The notes beneath the pieces were generated by a model. It was not told the origin of the DNA. It saw nothing but the letters and a program-made list of their open reading frames with translations, and did no database searches. The translations under genes and the position numbers were made by a program. DNA of 64,000 nt from Candidatus Rokuibacteriota bacterium (lineage in GTDB: Bacteria; Methylomirabilota; Methylomirabilia; Rokubacteriales; CSP1-6): NCBI GenBank assembly GCA_003220535.1, contig QHSU01000073.1:1-64000 (forward strand), written 5' to 3'. Below are positions 40,922 through 50,198 of the stretch, one piece after another. Position 1 is the stretch's first letter. Every line of letters starts with the position of its first letter.

Positions 40922-41371
40922 CTGGTCCACTGGCGCAGGCCGATGACGACTCTTGCTCGAGGGACATCAACACCAAGGTGGTCGGGTACGTGCAGTGCGC
41001 GAAGGCGGCGGTGCCGCACATGCAGCGGGGAGTGGGTGGGGGAGGATCATCAACATCGGCGGGCTGTCTGGGCGGCTGGCGGGGAATATCAGCGGGCTGC
41101 GCAATGCGGCCATTGTGCGATTGACGAAGACGCTTGCTGATCAGCTTGGGGCTTCCGGCATCACCGTGAACCTGGTGCATCCGGGGGCTACTCGCAGGGA
41201 GAGGACTGATGCGGGACTGAGCGGCGGGCGGCTTCGAACGCGATTCGGCGGATTGTGGAAGCGAAGGAGATTGCGCAGGTCGTGACGTTTCTGGCGTCGA
41301 CGAAGGCGGCGAATATTACGGGGGTGGCGATTGATGCTAGTGGGGGGTCCATTCCGGTGATGTTTCAGTAA
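40918..41371 (+). pseudogene. SDR gene fragment (3' two thirds, frameshifted)
   Basis: Broken pieces of an SDR close to the one at 37430-38179: GPLAQADD then DINTKVVGYVQCAKAAVPHM, and in another frame GGLSGRLAGNISGLRNAAIV and LTKTLADQLGASGITVNLVH. After a further shift come TFLASTKAANITGVAIDASG and IPVMFQ with a TAA at 41369-41371. At least two frameshifts make it non-functional. The same Ser/Asn replacement of the SDR active site is present. Confidence 0.85.
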
Positions 41372-41379
41372 GACCCGGC

Positions 41380-42801
41380 TCAGGCGGCTATGCCGAACGG
41401 AAGCCCACGAAGTTCAAGGCGCACGCGCCGACGGCCTGAGAAGAGCTGGGCGACCGAGACGTCGCGGCCGCGGTCATGAAGGACACGCCATGTCCGCTCG
41501 CGTAGTGGATAGACCAGCACCCCGCGCACCTCGGGTGAGTCGAAGAGGGATGCGTACGCGAGTATTTGATGGATGTCGGCGCGGTGAGCCTCACGCGCAT
41601 CCTCCGTGAAGGCACGCCACCCCTGCTCGTCAAGTTCGGCGAGATGGGCTTTGTACTTTGCGTCGATGACGTCAGTGCGGTCTCTGTACGTCACCACGAT
41701 ATCGGGTAGCAGGTGACCCATCGAGCGATGACTGGGATCGCTCCAGTCGAGCGGGACGACCGTCTCGCGCGAGCGGCCAACGCGAACCACGCCGCCTTGT
41801 AGAGCGGCCTCGCGCCGCACACTGACCTCAACAAAGCGTTCCCATAGCGATTCAAGGGGAGCTGCCCATGCCAGCCCGTCCATTTCGCGGCCGCCACCCA
41901 GTCCTCGTTCGTCGACAATCCAGCCTAGGGCTTCCAAGCCGCGACGCAACGAAGCTTCAAGCCCGCTGTCACCTGAGGTGAGCCGATTGAGTTCGGACCT
42001 CGAAGGCGTGAGCGGTTGAACATCGCGAACTTTGCTGATCAATTCATCGGCAATAGCTACAAGCAGCCGCGCCACGCTATCAACGCCACCAACAACTGCA
42101 AGATCGTCTCGAACGCGCTGAAGAGCCCAGCGCACCATGCGACGCAAGATTGGATCAGCATCAAGGTCAGGAAACCGACAGGGCAAATGGGTCCAACGAC
42201 CACGTCCAAGGGAATGAGTAGTATATGAGCTCCAGATTATGTGACCGCGAGGCTGCTTCAGTACCTCGTCCCGCACGCGATAGCCACGACGGAGACTACG
42301 CAGGAGTTCGTCCAGCCGCTTGAGTACTGGCCCGGCCAGGACCCACGGAGGAACTTCTCGCCCACTGCCCGGTACGAGGGGATAGTCGAGGATCTCGGGC
42401 GCTCCGGCCCAGCCAGTCGTAACGAGCACTCTTCCCACTCCCGCCCATCCGAAGCGCGGCTCCACCAGCAAGCCGCCGGCGACTCGGCCACTTTGGGCGG
42501 AACGCAGCGGAATTGCGCCTGCGTGCGCTCCCGGCAGAAGCTCGATTTGAACACCGTGCTCCGCAGACCGTATTGTGGGTGAGACGTCGAGCTTTCTAAG
42601 CGCATCTCCATTCAAACGCAGAAAGGCGTCAACGAAAGGACCCCAACCCCCTCCACGCTGGACTGGGGCGAAAGCATCAGGATGGACGATCACACCTCGG
42701 CCGTGATCGGTCCCCTTGTACAGACGAGTCTGATCTGGCGCCTGACCGGCGTGTCGAGCTGCGAAACGCGCAGGTGTACGGCGTCGCCTAGCTTGCGGCA
42801 A
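41380..42801 (-). CDS. mcrC: McrC-like nuclease subunit of a McrBC type IV restriction system
   Basis: A 473-residue protein from a TTG at 42801, overlapping mcrB by 14 bp. The C-terminal PD-(D/E)xK nuclease site is visible as LLPDIVVTYRDRTDVIDAKY, with Asp about 367, Asp380 and Lys382. It is followed by DIHQILAYASLF and VRGVLVYPLRERT, typical of McrC/LlaJI nuclease subunits. The N-terminal two thirds bind McrB. McrBC complexes cut DNA with modified cytosine. Confidence 0.85.
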   Translation of the reverse strand: MPQARRRRTPARFAARHAGQAPDQTRLYKGTDHGRGVIVHPDAFAPVQRGGGWGPFVDAFLRLNGDALRKLDVSPTIRSAEHGVQIELLPGAHAGAIPLRSAQSGRVAGGLLVEPRFGWAGVGRVLVTTGWAGAPEILDYPLVPGSGREVPPWVLAGPVLKRLDELLRSLRRGYRVRDEVLKQPRGHIIWSSYTTHSLGRGRWTHLPCRFPDLDADPILRRMVRWALQRVRDDLAVVGGVDSVARLLVAIADELISKVRDVQPLTPSRSELNRLTSGDSGLEASLRRGLEALGWIVDERGLGGGREMDGLAWAAPLESLWERFVEVSVRREAALQGGVVRVGRSRETVVPLDWSDPSHRSMGHLLPDIVVTYRDRTDVIDAKYKAHLAELDEQGWRAFTEDAREAHRADIHQILAYASLFDSPEVRGVLVYPLRERTWRVLHDRGRDVSVAQLFSGRRRVRLELRGLPFGIAA

Positions 42802-44266
42802 CCGATGTGCCTAGAATGTCCTCAATTCGATTGCGTACAGCATGAAGCTCGGACGTAGCCGGACCAAGAAAGCCCTGGTGAAGGTATTCATCAAGCAGCG
42901 GTATGACCTCATAGCGTAGGCGGTCGCGTAGCTCGGACTCGTTTCTCGCCAGAAAGTAAGCATGACCTGGCAGCAACTGTAGGGTCTCGTCTGGCGCGTG
43001 CTCTACAAAGACATCGGCAATCCAGTCGAACACCTGGACGGCAAGGGGTAGAGATTCACGAACGACGACGTCACGGTTTGGAGGAAGCGTCAAGAACGCG
43101 AACCGGCGACGGATGGCAAGATCCATCGCCGCAATGTTTCGATCGGCGGTGTTCATCGTCGCGAGGATGTAGAGCGAATCGGGCAGTTGTAACTCATTTT
43201 TGCCGTCTATGGGATGTGGCAAGCGCACAGTTCGTGCGTTGGTTCCACCAACTTCGGCGGGTTCGAAGAGGTAGATCGCCTCACCAAGAACCTTGCCGAG
43301 ATCACCGCGGTTGATCTCGTCGATGATGAGAAGGAAGGGACCAGTTCGGGCCTCGCGTACCGCAGCCGCAAGCGATCCTTCGCGAACTGTGAACCGGAGG
43401 GATCGTTCGTCGGCGTCGGGCGACAGACCTATGATGAAGTCCTCGTAGGTTACGGCAGGGTGGAACTGAACCGTCATCCCGCGACCGTCGAAGAACTGTC
43501 TTCTGATCGTGTCGGCCATACGTGTTTTGCCAGTTCCGGGCGGCCCTTGCAGTATGACGAACCGGCGAGCCCTGACGAGTTCGTGTACTTCACCCGCTGT
43601 GGGCTGCAGGAACAACTCGGCGCGCAGGCTTGCGTGAAAGGTTTCGTACTCGTCTAGAGCATCCTTCAATACTTGCCACCCGCGCTCATACGCGTAGAGG
43701 TCCAGAAATCCGCGAACAACGTCGCGCGCTATGCCGAGCTCTGGTGGCACCTTTGCACAGATATATAATTCGGTACCGTAGCGATCGAAGACCCTCTCGA
43801 ACTCAGGAAATCGCTCGCGAACGGTCTTCGGTACAGCAACACTTAGGGCAGCCGGATCTGACTTCGACCATGCGTCAATGCCCCGACGGGTAAGGTAGCG
43901 ACGGAGTGCGGCGATTCGGCGGCGATGCCCCGGCCTGGTGAGAATACCCTCATCAGGCGCGAGGCCCCTTGTGCCAACCCCAAAGTCGATTAGCGAGCTG
44001 TCCTTCTCAGACGGAAACCATACGACGCTCGTGCCGCCATAGGGGCCTGAGGGCGGATTGTCCGAATTTATAAGGCCTGCGTATGGCACGCCCCCATCGC
44101 CAGTGTCGGCGAGCCCATACGCGTCTCGGATCGAAGTCCGCTCAAAGTGACGTTTGTGATAACGGTCGCCAAATAGCTTTTCGATAGCTGGACGCATGCT
44201 TGGAGCCGTCGCCTGGAGACCCTGAGCTATTGCGGTCGTCAGCTCGGTGAGGGCGTCGCTTAGCAT
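42788..44266 (-). CDS. mcrB: McrB-like AAA+ GTPase of a type IV restriction system
   Basis: A 492-residue protein. An N-terminal domain of about 215 residues (PYAGLINSDNPPSGPYGGTS, SLIDFGVGTRGLAPDEGILT) is unlike the E. coli McrB DNA-reading domain and may recognise another modification. The AAA+ part has QGPPGTGKT (240-248), FLLIIDEINRGDLGKVLGEA and the McrB marker ATMNTADRNIAAMDLAIRRR. It drives DNA translocation and activates the McrC nuclease encoded next. Confidence 0.88.
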   Translation of the reverse strand: MLSDALTELTTAIAQGLQATAPSMRPAIEKLFGDRYHKRHFERTSIRDAYGLADTGDGGVPYAGLINSDNPPSGPYGGTSVVWFPSEKDSSLIDFGVGTRGLAPDEGILTRPGHRRRIAALRRYLTRRGIDAWSKSDPAALSVAVPKTVRERFPEFERVFDRYGTELYICAKVPPELGIARDVVRGFLDLYAYERGWQVLKDALDEYETFHASLRAELFLQPTAGEVHELVRARRFVILQGPPGTGKTRMADTIRRQFFDGRGMTVQFHPAVTYEDFIIGLSPDADERSLRFTVREGSLAAAVREARTGPFLLIIDEINRGDLGKVLGEAIYLFEPAEVGGTNARTVRLPHPIDGKNELQLPDSLYILATMNTADRNIAAMDLAIRRRFAFLTLPPNRDVVVRESLPLAVQVFDWIADVFVEHAPDETLQLLPGHAYFLARNESELRDRLRYEVIPLLDEYLHQGFLGPATSELHAVRNRIEDILGTSVAAS

Positions 44267-44616
44267 ATGTGTACCCTAGATTCGCAACGGTGCCTTGAAG
44301 CTTTACAGCTCGATCGCTGCATTCTGCTCGCGGTCAAAGCTGGCGGAGGAGTAAGTGGACGCGTGGATGGCCTGGGGACGATCGACGCGCTCAATCAAGC
44401 GCCACAGCTGAGTATGCTGGTTGCCCTCCGCTAGCGGCTCTTTCATTCCTTACGGTTGAGCATTCTGTGTCTTGCGTCGTGACCATGTCAACGATTACAT
44501 GCGCCTCTGAAACGAATCCTTCGGAGGCCCGCCTGTACCGCTCCCGGTTTCTGGGACACGCGAGGGGGATATCAAGATAGCGCCCCCACCCTCGATCGTG
44601 ACCCGATCTGACCCGA
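44267..44616. other. intergenic stretch with no recognised gene
   Basis: These 350 bp upstream of mcrB carry no convincing coding frame, RNA gene or repeat. The base composition is lower in GC than the neighbours. The mcrB promoter should lie near 44270-44330. Confidence 0.5.
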
Positions 44617-44790
44617 TCAGCCTTCGGGGACCGGCTTCCGGATCATCTCGAGAAGGTCGAACGGGCTATACGGTTTGGCCAGATAGGTGGACGCTCCCGC
44701 GTTCTTGGCCTTCTGCTGGTTGCCGCTGAGCGCGAACGACGTGATGGCGATGGCCGGCGTGTCGGCCGTGGCCGGCGCCTTGCGCAGAGC
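44617..44790 (-). pseudogene. response-regulator receiver domain, C-terminal fragment
   Basis: A minus-strand frame ending at 44617 reads LRKAPATADTPAIAITSFAL, SGNQQKAKNAGASTYLAKPY and SPFDLLEMIRKPVPEG. It holds the conserved receiver-domain Thr/Ser and the Lys of AKPY. The N-terminal half with the phosphorylated Asp is absent and the frame breaks near 44790. A remnant of a two-component regulator. Confidence 0.7.
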
Positions 44791-44857
44791 GTCTCTGGGT
44801 CCACTGCTCCTGCTGCAACGTCATCGCCCTGGCCGTCGCTATAATCGAGAAGCTGTG

Positions 44858-47800
44858 ATGCAAGCGACGAACAGTCGCCTCGTCCTCTCCCCCTCCGACC
44901 TCAACGACTACGTCGAGTGCCCGCACCTCACCACGCTGGCCCTCGAGGTCGCGCGCGGCGTCCGCCGGCGCCCCCACGTGCCCGAGGACCACGTCGACCT
45001 CCTCCGCCGCAAGGGCGAGGAGCACGAGGCCGCCTACCTGGCCGAGCTGCGCGCCAAAGGGCGGCAGGTCGTCGACGTCATCGGCGCCGACCGCTGGGAT
45101 TTCGACAGCTCGGCGCGCGCGACCATCGACGCCATGCGCGCGGGCGCGGAGATCATCTACCAGGCGACCTTTGTGCAGGGCGACTGGCGGGGCCGCGCCG
45201 ATTTCCTCGAGCGCGTCGAGCAGCCGACCGCACTGGGGGCCTGGGGCTACGAGGCGCTCGACGCCAAGCTGGCGCGAGCGGAGAAGCCCACCTACGTGCT
45301 ACAGCTCTGCTTCTACACGGAGGCGATCGCCGCCATCCAGCAGGTAGAGCCGAGCGCGATGCACGTCCTGCTCGGCATCGGCGAACGGCGCACGCTGCGC
45401 CACGCCGACTTCGCCGCCTACTATCGCCGCGTGCGCGCCGGGTTCCTCGCGGCAGTCGGTCGCGCGGAGGAGACCGAGCCGTACCGGGTCGAGCACTGCG
45501 CGCTGTGCGAGTTCCGTGACGTGTGCGACGAACGATGGACGCAGGAAGATCATCTGGTGCTGGTGGCCGGGATCCGGCGCGGGCAGGTCACGCGGCTGCG
45601 GTCGGCGGGTATCGGGACGCTGGCGCAGCTCGCTCAGGCGCCGGCGACGCCGGTCCCCCACATCGCTTCTCACACGTTGGAGACCCTTCACGACCAGGCT
45701 GGGCTGCAGCTCCGCCGGCGGACTACCGGCGATCTCGACTGGCACCCGTTGCCCGTCGAGCCGGCGCGTGGCTTCGAGCGGCTGCCCCGGCCCTCGTCGG
45801 GCGACGTCATGTTCGACATCGAGGGCGATCCCTTCTGGGAGCCGGCGCGCGGGCTCCACTTCCTCTTCGGCCTGCTGACCCATGAGGATGGCATGTGGCG
45901 CTATCGCACGATCTGGGCGCACGATCGGGCAGGGGAGTGCCAGGCGTTCGAGGCGCTGGTCGACTTTTTCCACGAGCGGCTCGCGCGGTATCCCGACATG
46001 CACGTCTATCACTACGGCGCCTACGAGCCGACGGCGCTGAAGCAGTTCATGGGCGTGTACGCGACGCGCGAGGACGCGATAGATGCGCTGCTGCGCCGCG
46101 AGGTCTTCGTCGATCTGCACTCGGTCGTGCGCCAGGGCCTGCGGGCGGGCGTGCCGGGGTACTCGCTGAAGGACGTGGAGGCGCTGCCCGCCTTCCGCCG
46201 CCAGGCGCGTGTCACGAGCGGCACGCGCGCCGTGCTGGCCTACGAGCAATGGATGGACACGCGCGCCGCCGCGCGGCTCGAGGAGATCGCGGCCTACAAC
46301 GAGGAAGACTGCCGTGCGACGCTCGCGCTCCGCGACTGGCTGGTAGAGCACCGGCCGGACGACGCGGCCTGGGCGGAAAGCCCCGACGCGCGGCCGGTCG
46401 ACGACGACAAGGAGAAGGCCGACGCTCAGCGGGAGGCGCTACGCCAGGCGTTGCTCGCGGGCGGAAGCGTTGGGACGCCACGCTGGCTGGCCGCCGAGCT
46501 GCTCGAATACCACCGGCGCGAGGCCCGGCCGGCGTGGTGGTGGTTCTTCGCGCGCTGCCAGATGTCGCTCGACGAGCTGGTTGAGGACGGCGAGGCGATC
46601 GGCCGACTCGAGCCCGAGGGCGCGCCGCGCCGGGCGAAGAACTCGCTGGATCACCACTTCCGATTCCCGGCCCAGCAGCACAAGCTGGGGCCCGGCGACG
46701 CCCCTATCGATCCGGCAACAGGAAACGGCGCCGGCACGATCGAGGATCTGGACGAGGCGATCGGCGTGCTCGTCCTCCGACGCGGTCCGAGCCTCGCGTC
46801 GATGCCGCTCCCGACGGCGTTGATCCCGCCCAAGCCCTACGACACGCGTGCGCAGCGCGACGCGCTGGCGCGTCTTGGCGACGCGGTGCTGGCGGGCCGT
46901 GGTCGATACCGCGCGCTGCAAGACATCCTCGACCGGGCCAGGCCGCGGCTGACGGGCGGATTCAACGGGCCGATCCAGACGACGGACCTTCGGGAGCAGC
47001 GCAAGCGGGCCGCCGCGCTCGACGACAGCTACCTCTTCATCCAGGGGCCGCCGGGCACCGGCAAGACGTGGACCGGCGCGCGGATCGTCGTCGATCTCAT
47101 CCGCCGTGGCCAGCGCGTCGGCGTCGCGGCCACGAGCCACAAGGCGATCCACAACCTGCTCGACGAGATCGGGCGGGCGGCCCTCGAGGAGCGAGTCCGG
47201 ATCCGCGGTCTCAAGAAGTCCAGCGCCGGGAGCGCCGAGACGGAATACGCGGGCGGCTGGCTCACCAACCTCGCCGACACCCGCAAGCTCGTTCAGGCGG
47301 CGCCGCATGTCCAGCTCGTGGCCGGCACGGCGTGGCTCTTCGCGCACCGCGACCTCGATGGCGGCGCCCTCGTCGACACGCTCGTCATCGACGAGGCCGG
47401 GCAGGTGGCTCTCGCCGACGCGCTCGCTATGGGCACCGCCGCGCGTAACGTGATCCTGCTCGGCGATCCGCTACAGCTCGCTCAGGTCTCGCAGGGGACG
47501 CACCCGGATGGCACAGGGGCTTCGGTGCTGGAACACCTGCTCGGCGAGCATCCGACGGTGCCTCCCGACATGGGGGTCTTCCTCGACCGCACGCGGCGCA
47601 TGCATCCGGACGTCTGCCGGTTCGTCTCGGAGATCGTCTATGACGGGAGGCTCGACGGGCTTCCTCAGCTGGCGGCTCAAACGACCGCGTTCGGCACGGG
47701 GCTGCGCTACCTGCCCGTGGAGCACGTCGGCAACGTGGCCGCCGCGCCCGAGGAAGCCGAGCGGATCGCGCGTGAGATCGGCGCCATGCGAGGCGGGTCG

Positions 47801-48187
47801 TGGACCAACCGCGACGGCCAGACGCGCCCACTGGAAGAATCCGACTTCATGGTGGTCGCGCCGTACAACGCTCAGGTGCGCCGGCTCCGCCAGGCGCTCC
47901 AGGCCGCCGACCTCGCGAACGTCCCCGTGGGCACCGTCGACAAGTTCCAGGGGCGCGAGGCGCCCGTGGTCTTCTACTCGATGGCCACCTCGAGCGCCGA
48001 GGACTTGCCACGCACCCTGGATTTCCTCTTCTCGCGCAATCGCCTCAACGTCGCCGTCTCGCGCGCGATGTGCCTGGCCTGCATCGTCGCCAGCCCGCGT
48101 CTGCTCGAATCACGCGCGCGCACGATCGAGCAGATGCGGTTGATCAACGCGCTGTGTCGGTTCGCGGAGATGGCGGGGGAGCAGTAG
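44858..48187 (+). CDS. TM0106-type RecB-like nuclease fused to SF1 helicase
   Basis: A 1109-residue protein. Residues 1-240 are a RecB-like nuclease with iron-sulfur-type Cys (about Cys22 in ECPHL and Cys214-Cys223 in CALCEFRDVC). About 318-490 is an RNase H-like DEDD exonuclease domain, with MFDIEGDP, FVDLHSVV and AAYNEEDCRATLALRDWL. From about 700 comes an SF1 helicase: GPPGTGKT near 730, LVIDEAGQ, GDPLQL, and VDKFQGREAPVV with RLNVAVSRA at the end. ATG at 44858 is where the family N-terminus begins. It likely unwinds and trims DNA in repair or defence. Its 3' end overlaps the opposite-strand cyclase gene. Confidence 0.88.
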   Translation: MQATNSRLVLSPSDLNDYVECPHLTTLALEVARGVRRRPHVPEDHVDLLRRKGEEHEAAYLAELRAKGRQVVDVIGADRWDFDSSARATIDAMRAGAEIIYQATFVQGDWRGRADFLERVEQPTALGAWGYEALDAKLARAEKPTYVLQLCFYTEAIAAIQQVEPSAMHVLLGIGERRTLRHADFAAYYRRVRAGFLAAVGRAEETEPYRVEHCALCEFRDVCDERWTQEDHLVLVAGIRRGQVTRLRSAGIGTLAQLAQAPATPVPHIASHTLETLHDQAGLQLRRRTTGDLDWHPLPVEPARGFERLPRPSSGDVMFDIEGDPFWEPARGLHFLFGLLTHEDGMWRYRTIWAHDRAGECQAFEALVDFFHERLARYPDMHVYHYGAYEPTALKQFMGVYATREDAIDALLRREVFVDLHSVVRQGLRAGVPGYSLKDVEALPAFRRQARVTSGTRAVLAYEQWMDTRAAARLEEIAAYNEEDCRATLALRDWLVEHRPDDAAWAESPDARPVDDDKEKADAQREALRQALLAGGSVGTPRWLAAELLEYHRREARPAWWWFFARCQMSLDELVEDGEAIGRLEPEGAPRRAKNSLDHHFRFPAQQHKLGPGDAPIDPATGNGAGTIEDLDEAIGVLVLRRGPSLASMPLPTALIPPKPYDTRAQRDALARLGDAVLAGRGRYRALQDILDRARPRLTGGFNGPIQTTDLREQRKRAAALDDSYLFIQGPPGTGKTWTGARIVVDLIRRGQRVGVAATSHKAIHNLLDEIGRAALEERVRIRGLKKSSAGSAETEYAGGWLTNLADTRKLVQAAPHVQLVAGTAWLFAHRDLDGGALVDTLVIDEAGQVALADALAMGTAARNVILLGDPLQLAQVSQGTHPDGTGASVLEHLLGEHPTVPPDMGVFLDRTRRMHPDVCRFVSEIVYDGRLDGLPQLAAQTTAFGTGLRYLPVEHVGNVAAAPEEAERIAREIGAMRGGSWTNRDGQTRPLEESDFMVVAPYNAQVRRLRQALQAADLANVPVGTVDKFQGREAPVVFYSMATSSAEDLPRTLDFLFSRNRLNVAVSRAMCLACIVASPRLLESRARTIEQMRLINALCRFAEMAGEQ

Positions 48188-50039
48188 CTGCGCCCCTCTC
48201 CGCAGCCTGCAAAAGTTCAATAAGGCGTCTTTTGATCGCCGCGTCTTTATACGGGAGGATCCGCTCCCCAGCACGACCCCCCATATTTCGGTATGTGACC
48301 ATCTCGTTTACCGCCTCCTGCTGCCGACCAAGCTCACTGAGGACAGCCACGAGGTACTGCGGGCGGATCGAAAATTGCTGTTCTTCTTGAGTGCCGCCCG
48401 CAGATGTGTCTCGGCCTCCTCAAAGTGCCGCCTCGCGACGTCAGGGTCATGGCCGCGGTGGTAATCGTAAAAGAACGGATACTTCGGGTCGCGGTTAATG
48501 GCTTCTTGCGTCTTGCGAAGTGCTTCCTCCGGTTGCCCCAGGTAGATCAGCACGTGCGCCGCCAGGGCATAGCCATCCGCGTAGTTGGGGCTGCGGCTGA
48601 GCGCCTCCTTTGCCGCGGCGTCGGCCGCCGGAAGTCGCTCTTTATACAACTCGACATAGCCTAGTTGCTCGAGAGCGTAGGGCAACGAAGGCTTGGGCTC
48701 AGGCTCCCTTCTCGCCAGCTCAACCGCCTTCTCCGCCATGTCGTACGCCTGGCTCTCTGAGGCTGTACGGTTCTGAGTCCATGCGAGGATCCAATCTTGT
48801 CGATGGGTGGCAGCCAGATTCGCATACGCTCTCGCAAACTGCGGATCCAGGGCAATGGCTCTCCCGAAGAGTGCCCGCGCCTCCGCATTATCCTTCGGTG
48901 TGAACACTCCTCGTGTATGGGCTTCCGATGTGCTTTTCCTCCGCCATTGTCAGCCTCACCTCCAGCGCCCGCGTGATCATCCGGGCAATTTCCTCTTGCA
49001 CGGCGAAGATGTCGTCTAAGTCCCGGTCGTAAGACTGAGCCCACACGTGATAACCCGTCGTGCCGTCGACGAGTTGCGCGGTGATCCGGATGCGGTTGTT
49101 GGCCGTACGGACCCTCCCTTCGAGCATGTACCGCACCCCCAACTCCCGAAACACTTCCTCCGGCTTGACTGCCTTGCCCTTGTACGTGAATGCCGAGTTC
49201 CGGGCGATGATCAACAGCCCGTCGAGCCTGGAGAGCTCCGTAATGAGATCTTCCGTCATGCCGTCACTGAAATACTCCTGTGCGGAGTCCCCACTCATGT
49301 TGACGAACGGGAGCACAGCAATGGACGGCTTGTTGGGCGAGGAGGGCAACATGCGGGCGACCAGTTGCCAGACGCTCACCGCTCCCCCGAGGAGGGCGAG
49401 CAGCGCTACCGCTACTAGGGCCCCTCGTCGCCACGGTGTGGGGCCGCGCGGTTCATTCAGCCTGCCCAGAGGGACCGCGACTCCGGGCTCCGCCCAGACC
49501 CGGTATGCGCGCACCGGCTCGGCGATATTTTTGACGTGTTGCACCCCCATATCTTCGTAGCCCAACGCCAGCTTGGTCTTGACCTGCTCGTGGACGTTCC
49601 CGGCGATGCAAATCCCTCCGCCCGCGGCCAAGCTCTCCAGCCGGGCCGCGATGTTGACGCCATCGCCGTAGATGCGTTCTCCCTCGACGATGACATCCCC
49701 AAGGTTGATGCCCACGCGAAAATTCATCCTTCGCTTGAACGGGAGGGCAGTGTTCCTGATGCCGAGCTCACGCTGGATGGCCACTGCACACTGCACGGCA
49801 TCTACGACGCTGGCAAACTCCGCCAGTAAGTTATCCCCTGGCGAATCTACGACGCGACCTCGGTGTTGTTGCACTAGGGTCTGGATGACCGCCCGGTAGA
49901 CCGTCAGGGTCTGGACAGTTGCTGCTTCATCCTCGCCCATCAACCGGCTATATCCTTCGACATCGGCACTGAGGAGGGCCGCAAGTTTGCGCACCCTTCC
50001 CACGGTGAGGCTGGGGGCCGGGTCTTCACCGGACATCAT
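48144..50039 (-). pseudogene. class III adenylate/guanylate cyclase with TPR domain, frameshifted
   Basis: The 5' part (50039 to about 48888) codes a cyclase domain: AALLSADVEGYSRLMGEDE with a metal Asp, SPGDNLLAEFASVVDAV with the second Asp, and YGDGVNIAARLE with the Asn/Arg pair. A membrane helix near residue 240 and a TolB-like IAVLPFVNMSGDSAQEYFSD follow. At about 48900 the frame breaks and the conserved segment that normally joins to the TPRs is missing. The TPR part (ALFGRAIALDPQFARAYANL) continues in another frame to about 48372. A second shift leads to YLVAVLSELGRQQEAVNEM, ending at 48144. Two breaks make a pseudogene likely, unless they are sequence errors. Confidence 0.75.
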
Positions 50040-50198
50040 GGTGATGACTCCATTACTGGTCAGTCGTGAGCGGAGTTGATTCGGTAATCTACGTCACTCG
50101 GCACCGGGGTCGGTCCGGAAGCAAAGTAGACCGAGAGGATAGGAATTCCCTCGGGTTCCGGCCCTGAGCCGGGATTCTCGGATGGCGTAGCCGAGATG

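Noticed and set aside
30446..44266. Prophage or transposon carrying the island
   Set aside because: No integrase, transposase, capsid gene or inverted terminal repeats were recognised, and no tRNA attachment site.
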